From: Euryarchaeota archaeon UBA552
Lineage (GTDB): Archaea > Thermoplasmatota > Poseidoniia > Poseidoniales > Thalassarchaeaceae
Assembly: GCA_002499585.1 (NCBI GenBank)
Contig: DAMH01000024.1
Coordinates: forward strand, 45,627 to 74,897
Direction: 5' to 3'
Length of the DNA stretch: 29,271 bases
The notes under the pieces are model-generated. The model did no database searches. It had not been told where the DNA came from and worked only from the letters and a program-made list of their open reading frames with translations. Below, one piece after another: positions 8,648 to 17,245 of this stretch. A program made the translations under genes and the position numbers. How positions within the stretch are numbered: the first letter of the stretch is position 1; each line of letters begins with the position of its first letter.

Positions 8648-11055
8648 GATGAGCATCCTCCAGACGGGCATCTGGCAGCGAAATTCAAAATCACGGAATT
8701 TTGATTTGTGGAAATCCAAAAGAACCCGCTCAACTCTTCTTGGCCGTCGAAGGAGACTGTGAGTTCTGCAGTCTGATTGGAAATCAACTGGTCAGGGGCA
8801 TCAACTGACCATACATCAAGTGACGGAGCATCACCGGACCAATCCCTGGAAAGAGGCACAGTTTGATTTCCAAGGTTTGCGATTACCACCTTTTCTTCTG
8901 TTATTGATATTCCCATCGCGGAGGAGGAGAGTTGAACATCAGGGCCATCCCTCACTCTGAGCGACTCCAGTATAATTCGACCGTCACAGACGGTTAGCCA
9001 GCCACCTGATGGCACTGTAAGGTTAATTTTACCAGGATTAGGAGGTAGGATGAGGGAGGCCGTGTTGATGTTCCAGTCCATATCGTCCCCTTGATTCTGA
9101 TAAGTGGGCATAGAATCTGTCAGCACGCAACTCGGTTCGAGTGTATCTTTGCCGTAAATGATAGTCGAGTTTGGCTTGGCTATCCATGAAGGCAACTTTA
9201 TTGTGTTATCTGAGATTGATATCCACGCCTCGCTACCCTTGATGGGAAGTGTCCAAGATTTGGTGAGGTTTTCAGGGTCTATGTCCGGCGTGAATTTGAC
9301 TGGCGGAGCCATCGCCCTCCCCCTCTCGTCTCGTTGGGAACCCTCCAGCCCGCCTGATTGTGGTTTGATGCAATAACTGCTGACAACTCCTTCTTCAAGC
9401 CTTTTTTCCTCGGAAACCCAAAACGGATGGTCAACAGACCAGACTCCATTTTCTCCCATGGAAGTTTGGATGTCAAGACACGCAGAGGTTGAATTCTGGT
9501 CTAAAATCCATGAGGATGAGATAGGGGAGCTACCGGATTGTGATGAAATTAGGATGGGGTGCTGGGTTACGCTAACTCCATCATCGACGGTTAAGATGAG
9601 TCTCGCCGGGTGTATCGTGGTATTTTCACTGTTATTCGCCGAGAGTAACAGAGGCAATGTCACAGTGTTGCTTTGCATCACGTTTTCAAATGTTAATTCC
9701 TCAATGGCCTCTCCGTTAGAATCTTGCAACATCCAACCGGAATTGGAGGGGTCATCAATTTCAAAATGTATCTCCCCAGAAAGTTCCAGAACACCTAGAG
9801 GGGAAAGGATGATGTCGAAATTCTCCTCACCGTCGACCTCGATGCTGGATGGCCAAAGGTTTGGATCCAGCCCCGCATCCCAATTTTCATATTCCGATGC
9901 TGGTGACATCCCTGGGAGGCCGAGCAGTAAAATCATCACTGCTGCAGCTGAGTATCTCTCTAGCGACTCTCTAGGAAATCCGTCAGATAAATTGATGATC
10001 ATCGGAGGCTTCAACTGATCATTGCCAAACCTCCTCATGCATGCGATTGTTGCGATTACAAGCCAAGGGATGAAATCACTGGACACGAATACCGCGATAA
10101 GAACGCCCAGTGATAAAACGAAGAGGATGTTTTGAGTTGTCATCTCCACATGACGTTCTCTTCCAAGGATCGCGGACAGTATTCGATCACCGGGCAATCC
10201 CGGTATGGGCAGCATCAAAATCCAGCCCATGATGCTGAGTGATAGCCCAGCCAAACCCAGCGGGTGGATCCATTGAAGTCTGATCATGTGATCTGAATCT
10301 ATCATTAAGGAGGAGAACAAATTTGGCAGGATACTGCCGTGATAAGCCAGAGGAGCCGAGGAAAGCTCCAATGGCGGAGTTGAGGGCGTCATCAAAAGGC
10401 CAACCAGGAACATGGGCTGTCCCACTAGGAACAGAGTTGCGGGCACTGAGATCTCTATTTTTGCGAGTTCTTTTCGATTTACAACGTGTGTGTGCTCGGC
10501 GCTTTTTTGGCCGAAAAGCCCGAATATACCGAATGGCCACCACATGGGAGAAATCTGCGGCATTGCCAGAGGTATTAGGTGACCGGATTCGATTCCAGCC
10601 TTTCGATTCAACCTGCGCTTCAACTCGCTTGCTAGTAGTAGGGTCGCAGTTATTGGAAGGGCATAGAAAAGAGAGGATTGGGCGTAAGGATTGCCTTCCA
10701 AACCGACACTTTCAGCCCACTCACCTCCGGCGAAAACCATCATTATTATTGAGAATGCCCAAACTGAACCCAACTGCCACGATGGGAGGATCCCTGACCC
10801 GTATCTGCGTTCGGTCACGGACAGAACAGGAGGGTCTCGCGGGTCGAGGCTGCCCACCAGCCCGAGTTCTCGCAGTTCATTATTCAGCAATGTTATTGCA
10901 TCGTTGTTTGAGAATCCGGATCTTGCCTCGACGACCCAAGAGTACCTACCAGCAGACTCTTCACCAACAATAAAGAATCTTGAGGCTATCCGCTCTATTG
11001 ACTCAGTTCGAGACCATTCCCTCTTGTGAATAGCTATTGGCTTGTGCTCTTCCAA
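8644..11055 (-). CDS. Degenerate M50 site-2-protease-like membrane protein with large C-terminal domain
   Basis: The protein has 803 residues. A soluble N-terminal domain (1-90) precedes hydrophobic segments at about 94-110, 128-143, 202-222, 266-285, 308-340 and 370-384. A mostly beta-type, probably extracellular part of about 400 residues follows and ends in a cysteine-containing RCPSGGC. The membrane part follows the order of EGY-type M50 intramembrane proteases: a helix ending at the zinc site, an IPLAMP...FGIFGLF segment, KIEISVPATLFLVG, then IHPLGLAG and LPIPGLPGDRI. The zinc motif HExxH, however, reads as SELKR (about 143-147), and the LDGG motif reads LPGD. If the alignment is right, it is an inactive relative. 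The start is a TTG at 11055 with GGGAGAGG just upstream. It lies 69 bases after atpD and may be co-transcribed with it. The fold assignment is inferred; membrane topology is fairly clear. Confidence 0.7.
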   Translation of the reverse strand: MEEHKPIAIHKREWSRTESIERIASRFFIVGEESAGRYSWVVEARSGFSNNDAITLLNNELRELGLVGSLDPRDPPVLSVTERRYGSGILPSWQLGSVWAFSIIMMVFAGGEWAESVGLEGNPYAQSSLFYALPITATLLLASELKRRLNRKAGIESGHLIPLAMPQISPMWWPFGIFGLFGQKSAEHTHVVNRKELAKIEISVPATLFLVGQPMFLVGLLMTPSTPPLELSSAPLAYHGSILPNLFSSLMIDSDHMIRLQWIHPLGLAGLSLSIMGWILMLPIPGLPGDRILSAILGRERHVEMTTQNILFVLSLGVLIAVFVSSDFIPWLVIATIACMRRFGNDQLKPPMIINLSDGFPRESLERYSAAAVMILLLGLPGMSPASEYENWDAGLDPNLWPSSIEVDGEENFDIILSPLGVLELSGEIHFEIDDPSNSGWMLQDSNGEAIEELTFENVMQSNTVTLPLLLSANNSENTTIHPARLILTVDDGVSVTQHPILISSQSGSSPISSSWILDQNSTSACLDIQTSMGENGVWSVDHPFWVSEEKRLEEGVVSSYCIKPQSGGLEGSQRDERGRAMAPPVKFTPDIDPENLTKSWTLPIKGSEAWISISDNTIKLPSWIAKPNSTIIYGKDTLEPSCVLTDSMPTYQNQGDDMDWNINTASLILPPNPGKINLTVPSGGWLTVCDGRIILESLRVRDGPDVQLSSSAMGISITEEKVVIANLGNQTVPLSRDWSGDAPSLDVWSVDAPDQLISNQTAELTVSFDGQEELSGFFWISTNQNSVILNFAARCPSGGCSS

Positions 11056-11124
11056 GGCCTCTCCCCGTCACGCTCAATCAGGGGGATCATTTCAATGGCA
11101 TGTTGAATTGATTGGGTTTCTGGG

Positions 11125-11742
11125 TTATTTATTCTTGAATCTCTTTAGCCTGAATGTTTCTTCCCTTTCCATTTCTTCGAGTCTCAGTTGGATGAAAGTC
11201 TGGGCTTCTTCCATTTCAGGTATCACTTTGAATTCAAGTGCATTCACCCTCCTCTTCGTGGACTCGATCTCAGCGAGCAATTTTTTCAGTGTAGCTTCCA
11301 TTTCCGCGGCTTTAACGATATTCTGTATTAGATCAGAGTATGCATCTGCGGCCTCGTCGATATATGCAGAACCGCCGATTAAACCGATCCCTCTCTCCTG
11401 GATAGTGGAACTCAGATGCTCTCCAGATACACTTGGGACGACGACGCCCATGATATTGCGTTTTGACACATCGACTTCGGGCCGGGTGGAGATTGCTATT
11501 GCCGTACTCTTCACGGGCAGGGCGCCTTCTATGCTGCTAGCTAGGCTAATTGACTTGATAGCGTTCCTATAGGTTCCAAGTAGGTCTTCACGTGCTTTGA
11601 TCATGTCTGCAAGGAGCATCCTAAACTCGTGAAAGAGTCCGTCTCTCTTCATTTTGAGGAGCTTGTATCCATTTTGGGTTTGCTTGATTCGCCTCTTGAG
11701 ATTTATCAACTCACTTCGAGTTGGTTTGATATCCAAAGCCAT
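11125..11742 (-). CDS. atpD: A-type ATP synthase subunit D
   Basis: Subunit D forms the central rotor shaft inside the A3B3 head. The 205-residue protein is almost entirely helical. It has the family N terminus (PTRSELINLKRRIKQTQNGYKLLKMKRDGL, residues 7 onward) and a C-terminal helix, LEFKVIPEMEEAQTFIQLRLEEMEREE, that packs antiparallel with it. The middle, around 85-115, is the less helical loop region (TRPEVDVSKRNIMGVVVPSV). GAGGG lies six bases before the ATG at 11742. It is the ninth and last gene of the HIKECFABD operon, 33 bases after atpB. The family call is secure from sequence and position. Confidence 0.96.
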   Translation of the reverse strand: MALDIKPTRSELINLKRRIKQTQNGYKLLKMKRDGLFHEFRMLLADMIKAREDLLGTYRNAIKSISLASSIEGALPVKSTAIAISTRPEVDVSKRNIMGVVVPSVSGEHLSSTIQERGIGLIGGSAYIDEAADAYSDLIQNIVKAAEMEATLKKLLAEIESTKRRVNALEFKVIPEMEEAQTFIQLRLEEMEREETFRLKRFKNK

Positions 11743-11775
11743 TAGAATCCCTCTTTTCGTTTTTGATTTTCATCT

Positions 11776-13158
11776 TCATGCATTTTTCTCTTCTGGAAGA
11801 TATTTCTCGATAAGCTCCTGATCAAGCCGTACCAAGTACTTGGTGTCAATATTGGTCATCAGATCCCAGCAGAGATTCAAGGTCTCATCGATCGTCCTGT
11901 CTTCATCACGATCTTGACGAAGGAATTTGTCCTCAAAGATATCAGCAAATTTCAGAAGCTGCAAATCTCTCTCGTTTAGTGCATCTTCTCCGACAATTGC
12001 CACAAGTCCGCGAAGTTCTCTGCCCTGTGCGTAAGCAGCATACATTTGGTCGCTGACTTTCTTGTGATCTTCACGGGTTGTCTTCTCCCCAATGCAAGAT
12101 CCCATTAGCCTAGACAAAGAAGGAAGTACGTTGATAGGCGGGTATATTCCAGCCTGATGGAGTTCTCTGGAGATGACTATTTGGCCTTCGGTGATGTAAC
12201 CGGATAGATCTGGAATTGGATGGGTTATATCGTCTCCTGGCATGGTAAGAATGGGGAATTGTGTAATGCTTCCCTTCTTTCCTTTCACTATCCCCGCGCG
12301 CTCGTACAACATTGCAAGGTCAGTGTACATGTAACCTGGGTAACCACGACGGCCGGGAACCTCTTCTCTAGCAGCGCCTATCTGCCTGAGTGAATCACAG
12401 TAATTCGTCATGTCTGTGTATATCACAAGTACGTGGTAATCGTGCTCAAAGGCGAGATATTCTGCGGCGGTCAGGGCCAAACGCGGGGTGATTAACCTCT
12501 CGACCGCCGGGTCATCCGCCAGATTAACGAAAAGTGCGGCATTCTCTAACGCACCTGTTCTCTCGAGGTCCGAGCGGAAGAAATTGTATTCCTCTGCCGT
12601 GATGCCCATGGCACAGAAAACCACGATGAATTCCTCGTCACTGTCCCTGAGCTTGGCTTGTCTTGCAATTTGAAGTGCAATATCGTTGTGGGGTAGGCCA
12701 GAAGCACTGAAAATCGGTAGTTTCTGTCCTCGTACCAGTGTAGTGCAACAGTCGATGGCGCTTACACCGGTTTGAATGAAGTCGTGCGGTGACTGGCGTG
12801 AGTAGGGGTTAATCGCGGCCCCAATTATGTCAGCGTTCTCATCTGCAATGATCTCCGGCCCGCCATCCCTGGGTCGACCTGCTCCATCGAGGATTCGACC
12901 AATTAGGCCTTTGCTGACTGGTAACTTGAAGACATCGCCCATGAACTTCACACCTGCCTTTCTGTCGATTGCCTCGGTCCCCTCGAATACCTGAACGACG
13001 ACCATGTCGTCTGATGTGTCGAGTACCTGGCCATTTTTTTCTGAGCCGTCACTGAGTCTTATGCTGACTATCTCTCCGTAGGCGACTGGTTCTGTTTTTT
13101 CTAGGAACACTAGTGGTCCTTTGATATCTGTAATTGTCTTGTATTCTTTGCTTGTCAT
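11776..13158 (-). CDS. atpB: A-type ATP synthase subunit B
   Basis: Subunit B is the non-catalytic nucleotide-site subunit of the A3B3 head and alternates with subunit A. The 460-residue length is standard. Diagnostic blocks are FSASGLPHNDIALQIARQA, in place of a true Walker A P-loop as expected for B subunits, then VVFCAMGITAEEYNFF, DMTNYCDSLRQIGAAREEVPGRRGYPGYMYTDLAMLYERAG, TMPGDDITHPIPDLSGYITEGQI and PSLSRLM. The N-terminal beta-barrel (GPLVFLEKTEPVAYGEIVSI) is intact. GGAGGGATCATGA precedes the ATG at 13158, giving normal spacing, 14 bases after the atpA stop. Confidence 0.98.
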   Translation of the reverse strand: MTSKEYKTITDIKGPLVFLEKTEPVAYGEIVSIRLSDGSEKNGQVLDTSDDMVVVQVFEGTEAIDRKAGVKFMGDVFKLPVSKGLIGRILDGAGRPRDGGPEIIADENADIIGAAINPYSRQSPHDFIQTGVSAIDCCTTLVRGQKLPIFSASGLPHNDIALQIARQAKLRDSDEEFIVVFCAMGITAEEYNFFRSDLERTGALENAALFVNLADDPAVERLITPRLALTAAEYLAFEHDYHVLVIYTDMTNYCDSLRQIGAAREEVPGRRGYPGYMYTDLAMLYERAGIVKGKKGSITQFPILTMPGDDITHPIPDLSGYITEGQIVISRELHQAGIYPPINVLPSLSRLMGSCIGEKTTREDHKKVSDQMYAAYAQGRELRGLVAIVGEDALNERDLQLLKFADIFEDKFLRQDRDEDRTIDETLNLCWDLMTNIDTKYLVRLDQELIEKYLPEEKNA

Positions 13159-13172
13159 TCATGATCCCTCCT

Positions 13173-14915
13173 TTAATTTGCCTCCGCGGTCGCGGCAATT
13201 TCAACGACCATAGCATCCACAAGTCCACCGATCTTCTCCAAGTATCCCTCGGCAAATCTGGCTCTCATCAATTCTGTTCGGGCAGGGACGTTTACAACAT
13301 CCTGCAATCTTGCCCCAGCAGCCATGGCCTTTTTGGCCTCGTCTTGGAACGTCAAAATAGCCTGTGCCATGGCGTATTGTTGTTGGACTCCGCTGTATGC
13401 GTCGATAGGATCGAAGCCATTCTGTTGAAGGAAGTACTCTCTGATCATCCTCGCGACTTCCAGAGTCAGTTGCTGATCAATTGGCAATGCATCTGACCCC
13501 ACGAGCTGAACGATTTCTTGCAGCTCTGCCTCAACTTTTAGAAGAGCACTGATCTGAGTTCTTACTTCGGGGAAATCACTGGCTATGTTGTCACGGAACC
13601 ACTGGTTCAGACTTTGAGGGTACAGTGAGTAGGAGCTTAACCAGTTGATCGCGGGGAAGTGTCGTTGTCTCGCGAGCCCGGCGTCTAGTCCCCAGAATAC
13701 TTTCACGATCCTCAGTGTGCCTTGGCTCACGGGTTCCGAGATATCTCCTCCGGGCGGCGAAACAGCCCCAATGACCGTCACAGATCCATCTTCTCCGTTC
13801 AATGTCTCAACCCTTCCGGCGCGTTCGTAAAATTCTGCGAGGCGGCTGGAAAGGTATGCAGGGTAACCCTCTTCACCGGGCATCTCTTCTAGCCGGCTGG
13901 ATATTTCCCTCATTGCTTCTGCCCATCTGCTTGTGGAGTCTGCCATGAGAGCAACGTCGTATCCCTGATCACGGAAGTATTCTGCAATGGTGATGCCGGT
14001 GTAGACTGATGCTTCTCTGGCAGCGACGGGCATATTCGATGTGTTTGCGATCATGACTGTCCTGTTCATCAGTGGCTTGCCAGTATTGGGGTCAATCAGG
14101 TGTGGAAATTCATCCAGTACTTCGGTCATCTCGTTGCCACGCTCCCCGCACCCGATATAGACAACAAGCTGCGCATCAGAATACTTGGCAAGGGATTGTT
14201 GAGTGACAGTTTTTCCTGATCCGAAGGGCCCCGGAATGCCGGCTGCCCCACCCTTGGCTAGGGGGAATAGGAAATCAAGAATTCTCATACCGGTGACCAG
14301 CGGAGTGTCTGGAGCGTATTTCTGTGAGAATGGGCGAGGGTGTCGTACTGGCCATTCCTGCATCATCCTGATTTCTGTTCCATCATCGAGAGTGCAAACA
14401 GTCTCCGTCACGTTGAATTTCCCAGATTTGATCGTCTTGATCTTCCCAGATGATTTTGGAGGTACCATGATTTTGTGGGTTATCGTATCAGTCTCCTGCA
14501 CTGTGCCGATGACTTGGCCGCCTGATACCTCGTCCCCCTTTTCGGCAGTGGCGACGAAATCCCATTTTTTCTCCAAGTCCAAACCATCAGCGTCGACCCC
14601 TCTTGTGATGAAGACGCCCATGACCTCTTCTAGTGTCTGGAGAGGCCTCTGAATACCATCATAAATCTGGGTCAGCAGGCCTGGGCCAAGTTGCACTGAC
14701 AGGGTTTGCCCTGTGCTCAGCACGGGTTCGCCTGGCCGAATTCCTGAGGTGTCCTCATAAACTTGGATCACTGATTGGTCTCCATGAATCTCAATGACCT
14801 CGCCCATCAGTTTCTCGTGGCCGACACGTACAACCTCATACATTCTCGCTTCGATGCCTGTCGCAGTCACGACCGGCCCGGATATTCTATAGATTAGCCC
14901 TTCATTTTTACTCAT
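13173..14915 (-). CDS. atpA: A-type ATP synthase catalytic subunit A
   Basis: Catalytic subunit of the A1 head: it makes ATP from ADP and phosphate, or hydrolyses it when running in reverse. The protein has 580 residues. It shows the N-terminal barrel (IYRISGPVVTATGI), the A-specific inserted domain at about 110-185, the P-loop GPFGSGKTV at 229-237, IGCGERGNEMTEVL with the catalytic glutamate, and ADSTSRWAEAMREISSRLEEMPGEEGYPAYL. No intein interrupts the P-loop, a common intein site in archaeal and yeast A subunits. GGAAGTG precedes the ATG at 14915. It lies 18 bases after atpF and directly before atpB. Confidence 0.98.
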   Translation of the reverse strand: MSKNEGLIYRISGPVVTATGIEARMYEVVRVGHEKLMGEVIEIHGDQSVIQVYEDTSGIRPGEPVLSTGQTLSVQLGPGLLTQIYDGIQRPLQTLEEVMGVFITRGVDADGLDLEKKWDFVATAEKGDEVSGGQVIGTVQETDTITHKIMVPPKSSGKIKTIKSGKFNVTETVCTLDDGTEIRMMQEWPVRHPRPFSQKYAPDTPLVTGMRILDFLFPLAKGGAAGIPGPFGSGKTVTQQSLAKYSDAQLVVYIGCGERGNEMTEVLDEFPHLIDPNTGKPLMNRTVMIANTSNMPVAAREASVYTGITIAEYFRDQGYDVALMADSTSRWAEAMREISSRLEEMPGEEGYPAYLSSRLAEFYERAGRVETLNGEDGSVTVIGAVSPPGGDISEPVSQGTLRIVKVFWGLDAGLARQRHFPAINWLSSYSLYPQSLNQWFRDNIASDFPEVRTQISALLKVEAELQEIVQLVGSDALPIDQQLTLEVARMIREYFLQQNGFDPIDAYSGVQQQYAMAQAILTFQDEAKKAMAAGARLQDVVNVPARTELMRARFAEGYLEKIGGLVDAMVVEIAATAEAN

Positions 14916-14933
14916 TTTTTCACTTCCGTTTTT

Positions 14934-15233
14934 TTATTTCCATAGGTCGACACCCAATGCCGATTTTATTGACTCACGGAGTGTGTTGTCCTCCTGAGTA
15001 CCAATGCCCAGTACAGTTGGCGTTATGCTTTCTGCGATCCGCTCTCGGAGACGCTCTGAGAGCCGGGCGAGATCTGAATTATCTATCACAATGATGCCCA
15101 CTGTGTTGTCTTTGAGTAGATCATTGATAGTCTGGGACATCTCCTTGTCCGTGTCGGGATGATGGAGACGGGTGATCCCAGCCAGCTGGAATCCTAGTGT
15201 GAATTCATGGGAGCCGACGACTACTATCTCCAT
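14934..15233 (-). CDS. atpF: A-type ATP synthase subunit F
   Basis: This small rotor subunit binds subunit D and stimulates ATP hydrolysis. It has 99 residues, a typical length. It shows the Rossmann-like pattern of the family: EIVVVGSHEFTLGFQLAGI at the start, a central GIIVIDNSDL strand, and a C-terminal SIKSALGVDLWK helix that inserts along subunit D in related structures. Its Shine-Dalgarno sequence GAGGTGA overlaps the stop codon of atpC, so the two are closely coupled. Start is ATG 15233. Confidence 0.95.
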   Translation of the reverse strand: MEIVVVGSHEFTLGFQLAGITRLHHPDTDKEMSQTINDLLKDNTVGIIVIDNSDLARLSERLRERIAESITPTVLGIGTQEDNTLRESIKSALGVDLWK

Positions 15234-15237
15234 GAAA

Positions 15238-16287
15238 TCACCTCATATGCTCCTTGATTACGTCGTTTGAAAGGCCTGCGGCTTTTCCTCTAACCAGTAG
15301 CCTTAGGTTTTGCACCTCGTGGGTCTTGCTTTCTATGTAGTGCACCACGGGTAGGACTGATACAGGACTTCTGTGTGACATACTGTAGAGGAGCGCATCG
15401 CGTTTTTTTACCAGCAATTGAATCAACGGGTCAAGTGTCCCCCCTTCGGTGGATTCGACCGCCTCTGCTAGACCTCTCGAATCAAAACCGATTGATTTCT
15501 TGATTAGAATTTCTACAGCGCTCGAGGGGTTTTTCTCCCTGGCCATTGACCTGAGAACGTCTCTAGACACAGATCTTCCGCCGGGGATCATGATTTGAAA
15601 AATCAATTCCTGATCGATTCCCTGCCTGATTGATCTAACTATGTTGACGATGTTTTTATGATCGATCTCTGTCATGAGGTATCGCTTTAGCGTGAAGTCT
15701 GATCCAGCGGCGGAGACGGAGTCAAGAGCATTTGCATAATAGGCCTGATCAAGCGCGTCTTCCATTTCCTGAAGGGTCGAACCTTCAGGTAATTTGGATA
15801 GCGCCCTTCCCCACGGAGTTCCCTTCATGTTGTGTATTGCATCTGAGAGAGTCTTGGATTTGCTTACGAGGTCTAACCACTTTTTGTTACTGTAGTTTTC
15901 CTCTGGCAATATCTCTGTTTTCAGCACCTCAGGGTCCGCGCCGCTGTGGACGGCTCTCAAAACAGTCTTTGCGTTGGCATACTCGAATCTCTGCGCGTAT
16001 ATCGCGACTTGGTCCCTGACTGCACCTGAGCAGAAGTGGAGGACTTCTGCCAAGTCTCTGTCGAGATTGTGAGAAAGCGCTGCTTCAATGAGCTCTGCCC
16101 CGCTCAGGCGTGAGGCGTAGACATCTAGGTCCGGCCGGTAACCTGAATCGGCTATACTCGCTGATAGTGCATTTACATCTTGCTGCAGTAGTTGTTTCAT
16201 CCTTATTTGGTCGATCAGACCAGCTTTCCTAGATTTGGCACGCGCTGATGATGCGGCAAAATTTGCTTTTCCAACAGTCCGCGCCAC
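15238..16287 (-). CDS. atpC: A-type ATP synthase subunit C
   Basis: This is the funnel-shaped subunit, homologous to eukaryotic subunit d, that joins the central stalk to the membrane c-ring. The 349-residue, all-helical protein has the three-fold repeated helical pattern of the family: a region around RMKQLLQQDVNALSASIADSGY, a middle RFEYANAKTVLRAVHSG resembling the 'DxxNxKxxLR' element, and a later EIDHKNIVNIVRSIRQGI element of the same kind. The start is a GTG at 16287, with GAGGTGA seven bases ahead, 12 bases after the atpE stop. Sequence similarity is weaker than for A and B, but position in the operon makes the call solid. Confidence 0.93.
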   Translation of the reverse strand: MARTVGKANFAASSARAKSRKAGLIDQIRMKQLLQQDVNALSASIADSGYRPDLDVYASRLSGAELIEAALSHNLDRDLAEVLHFCSGAVRDQVAIYAQRFEYANAKTVLRAVHSGADPEVLKTEILPEENYSNKKWLDLVSKSKTLSDAIHNMKGTPWGRALSKLPEGSTLQEMEDALDQAYYANALDSVSAAGSDFTLKRYLMTEIDHKNIVNIVRSIRQGIDQELIFQIMIPGGRSVSRDVLRSMAREKNPSSAVEILIKKSIGFDSRGLAEAVESTEGGTLDPLIQLLVKKRDALLYSMSHRSPVSVLPVVHYIESKTHEVQNLRLLVRGKAAGLSNDVIKEHMR

Positions 16288-16299
16288 TTTACATTCACC

Positions 16300-16863
16300 T
16301 CATTCGAAAAGTATCTTGTTAACTTCCGCAAGGGAATCCTTCCAAGCAGTATCCAGACGGGAGTCGAAGCGATAATCGAGAAGTATTGAATCATCCGCGG
16401 AAACAAGTGTGAAGCCGCCCAATCCAGCCACTGATTCTCCTATCTTGAAACCAGACTTGGCATCCTGTATTTGCTTCCTGTCTGTTTCAACTGGATGAAG
16501 TACCATGTCTTTTTCACCTTGGTCCTTAGCCTGTTCCAACAGTGATTTTACCAACTCATTCCTGCCTTTCATCTTAGGTTTAGATACAGCGTCCCTAGCT
16601 GCCTCATGCGTATTGTCGAGCACAGATCTTCTTGCCATCAGCGCGGCGTTCTGGTTCTGTTGTCGCACACTGGCTACTACCTCGACAGAAATTTGCTCTG
16701 CCTCTTTTTGTGCCCTAGATAGGGCCATTTCCAAGTGCGCCTTAGCCTCATGTTTTGCGTCCTTGCGAATACTCTCAGCCTGGGTCTCCGCTGCCTTGAT
16801 AATGGCCTGAGCCTCGGCTTTGGCTTCAGCCAGGATTTTATTGGATAACGACTCTAGAGACAT
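16300..16863 (-). CDS. atpE: A-type ATP synthase subunit E
   Basis: Subunit E pairs with subunit H to form the peripheral stalk that holds the head against rotation. The protein has 187 residues. Residues 1-85 form a long charged, alanine-rich helix (KILAEAKAEAQAIIKAAETQ) for the coiled coil with H. A compact C-terminal domain (about 115-187) follows, with LHPVETDRKQIQD, VAGLGGFTLVSADDSILLDYRFDSRL, the pattern typical of the E family. GAGGATGA lies before the ATG at 16863. The gene sits between the c-ring gene and atpC as expected. Confidence 0.95.
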   Translation of the reverse strand: MSLESLSNKILAEAKAEAQAIIKAAETQAESIRKDAKHEAKAHLEMALSRAQKEAEQISVEVVASVRQQNQNAALMARRSVLDNTHEAARDAVSKPKMKGRNELVKSLLEQAKDQGEKDMVLHPVETDRKQIQDAKSGFKIGESVAGLGGFTLVSADDSILLDYRFDSRLDTAWKDSLAEVNKILFE

Positions 16864-16906
16864 TATTCATCCTCTTCCGTGTTCTGCAAATCACCCAAGC
16901 AGATGC

Positions 16907-17209
16907 TCAGAGGAAGAATGCAAGTAGTCCGAAGAGTACGATCGTCTCAGGTAGAACGGTGAACAGTAGAGCCCTTCCGAAGTTTCCTCCCTCTGCGACC
17001 ATGCCAACAGCTGCCGCGCCTATCTGGCTCTGGCTGTAGCCGGTGCCAATGCCGCAAAGGCCTAGCGCTATTCCGGCTCCGATCTTTCCATACGCTTCCA
17101 CTGTGCTGGGGTTGTCTGCTGCTTCTTGTGCTGTGACCACCGACGCGATCATGGTGATCGTCGATAGGGCCAACAGTGCTCTTGTTCCTTTCATCGTGTT
17201 TTTCTTCAT
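16907..17209 (-). CDS. atpK: A-type ATP synthase proteolipid subunit K (c-ring)
   Basis: This is the rotor-ring subunit that carries the transported ion. It has 100 residues. Residues 1-28 look like a cleavable signal peptide (positively charged KKNTMKGTR, hydrophobic core, AxA-like VTAQEA). They are followed by one helical hairpin: helix 1 at about 41-72 (GKIGAGIALGLCGIGTGYSQ) and helix 2 at about 78-100 (RALLFTVLPETIVLFGLLAF). Glu88 in LPET is the expected ion-binding carboxylate. Gln60 and Gln62 lie in helix 1, where Na+-type rotors carry polar ligands, but this alone does not settle H+ versus Na+ use. GGAGG lies seven bases before the ATG at 17209; an ATG at 17194 would be the alternative. 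Confidence 0.95.
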   Translation of the reverse strand: MKKNTMKGTRALLALSTITMIASVVTAQEAADNPSTVEAYGKIGAGIALGLCGIGTGYSQSQIGAAAVGMVAEGGNFGRALLFTVLPETIVLFGLLAFFL

Positions 17210-17245
17210 TTTTTTTCCTCCTTTTTTCCGTGCTGTGCAGGAATG

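Noticed and set aside
8648..8719. 24-residue N-terminal extension of ketopantoate reductase
   Set aside because: It would lie inside the preceding gene and shift the Rossmann motif away from the N terminus; ATG 8647 has GGAGG at nine bases and an ATGA overlap.
10323..10973. 216-codon open frame on the plus strand opposite the pseudo-S2P gene
   Set aside because: Arg/Cys-rich composition and full overlap with a convincing membrane-protein gene; no promoter or ribosome site.
13173..14915. Possible intein in the ATP synthase catalytic subunit
   Set aside because: The P-loop region reads straight through and the length of 580 residues is normal.
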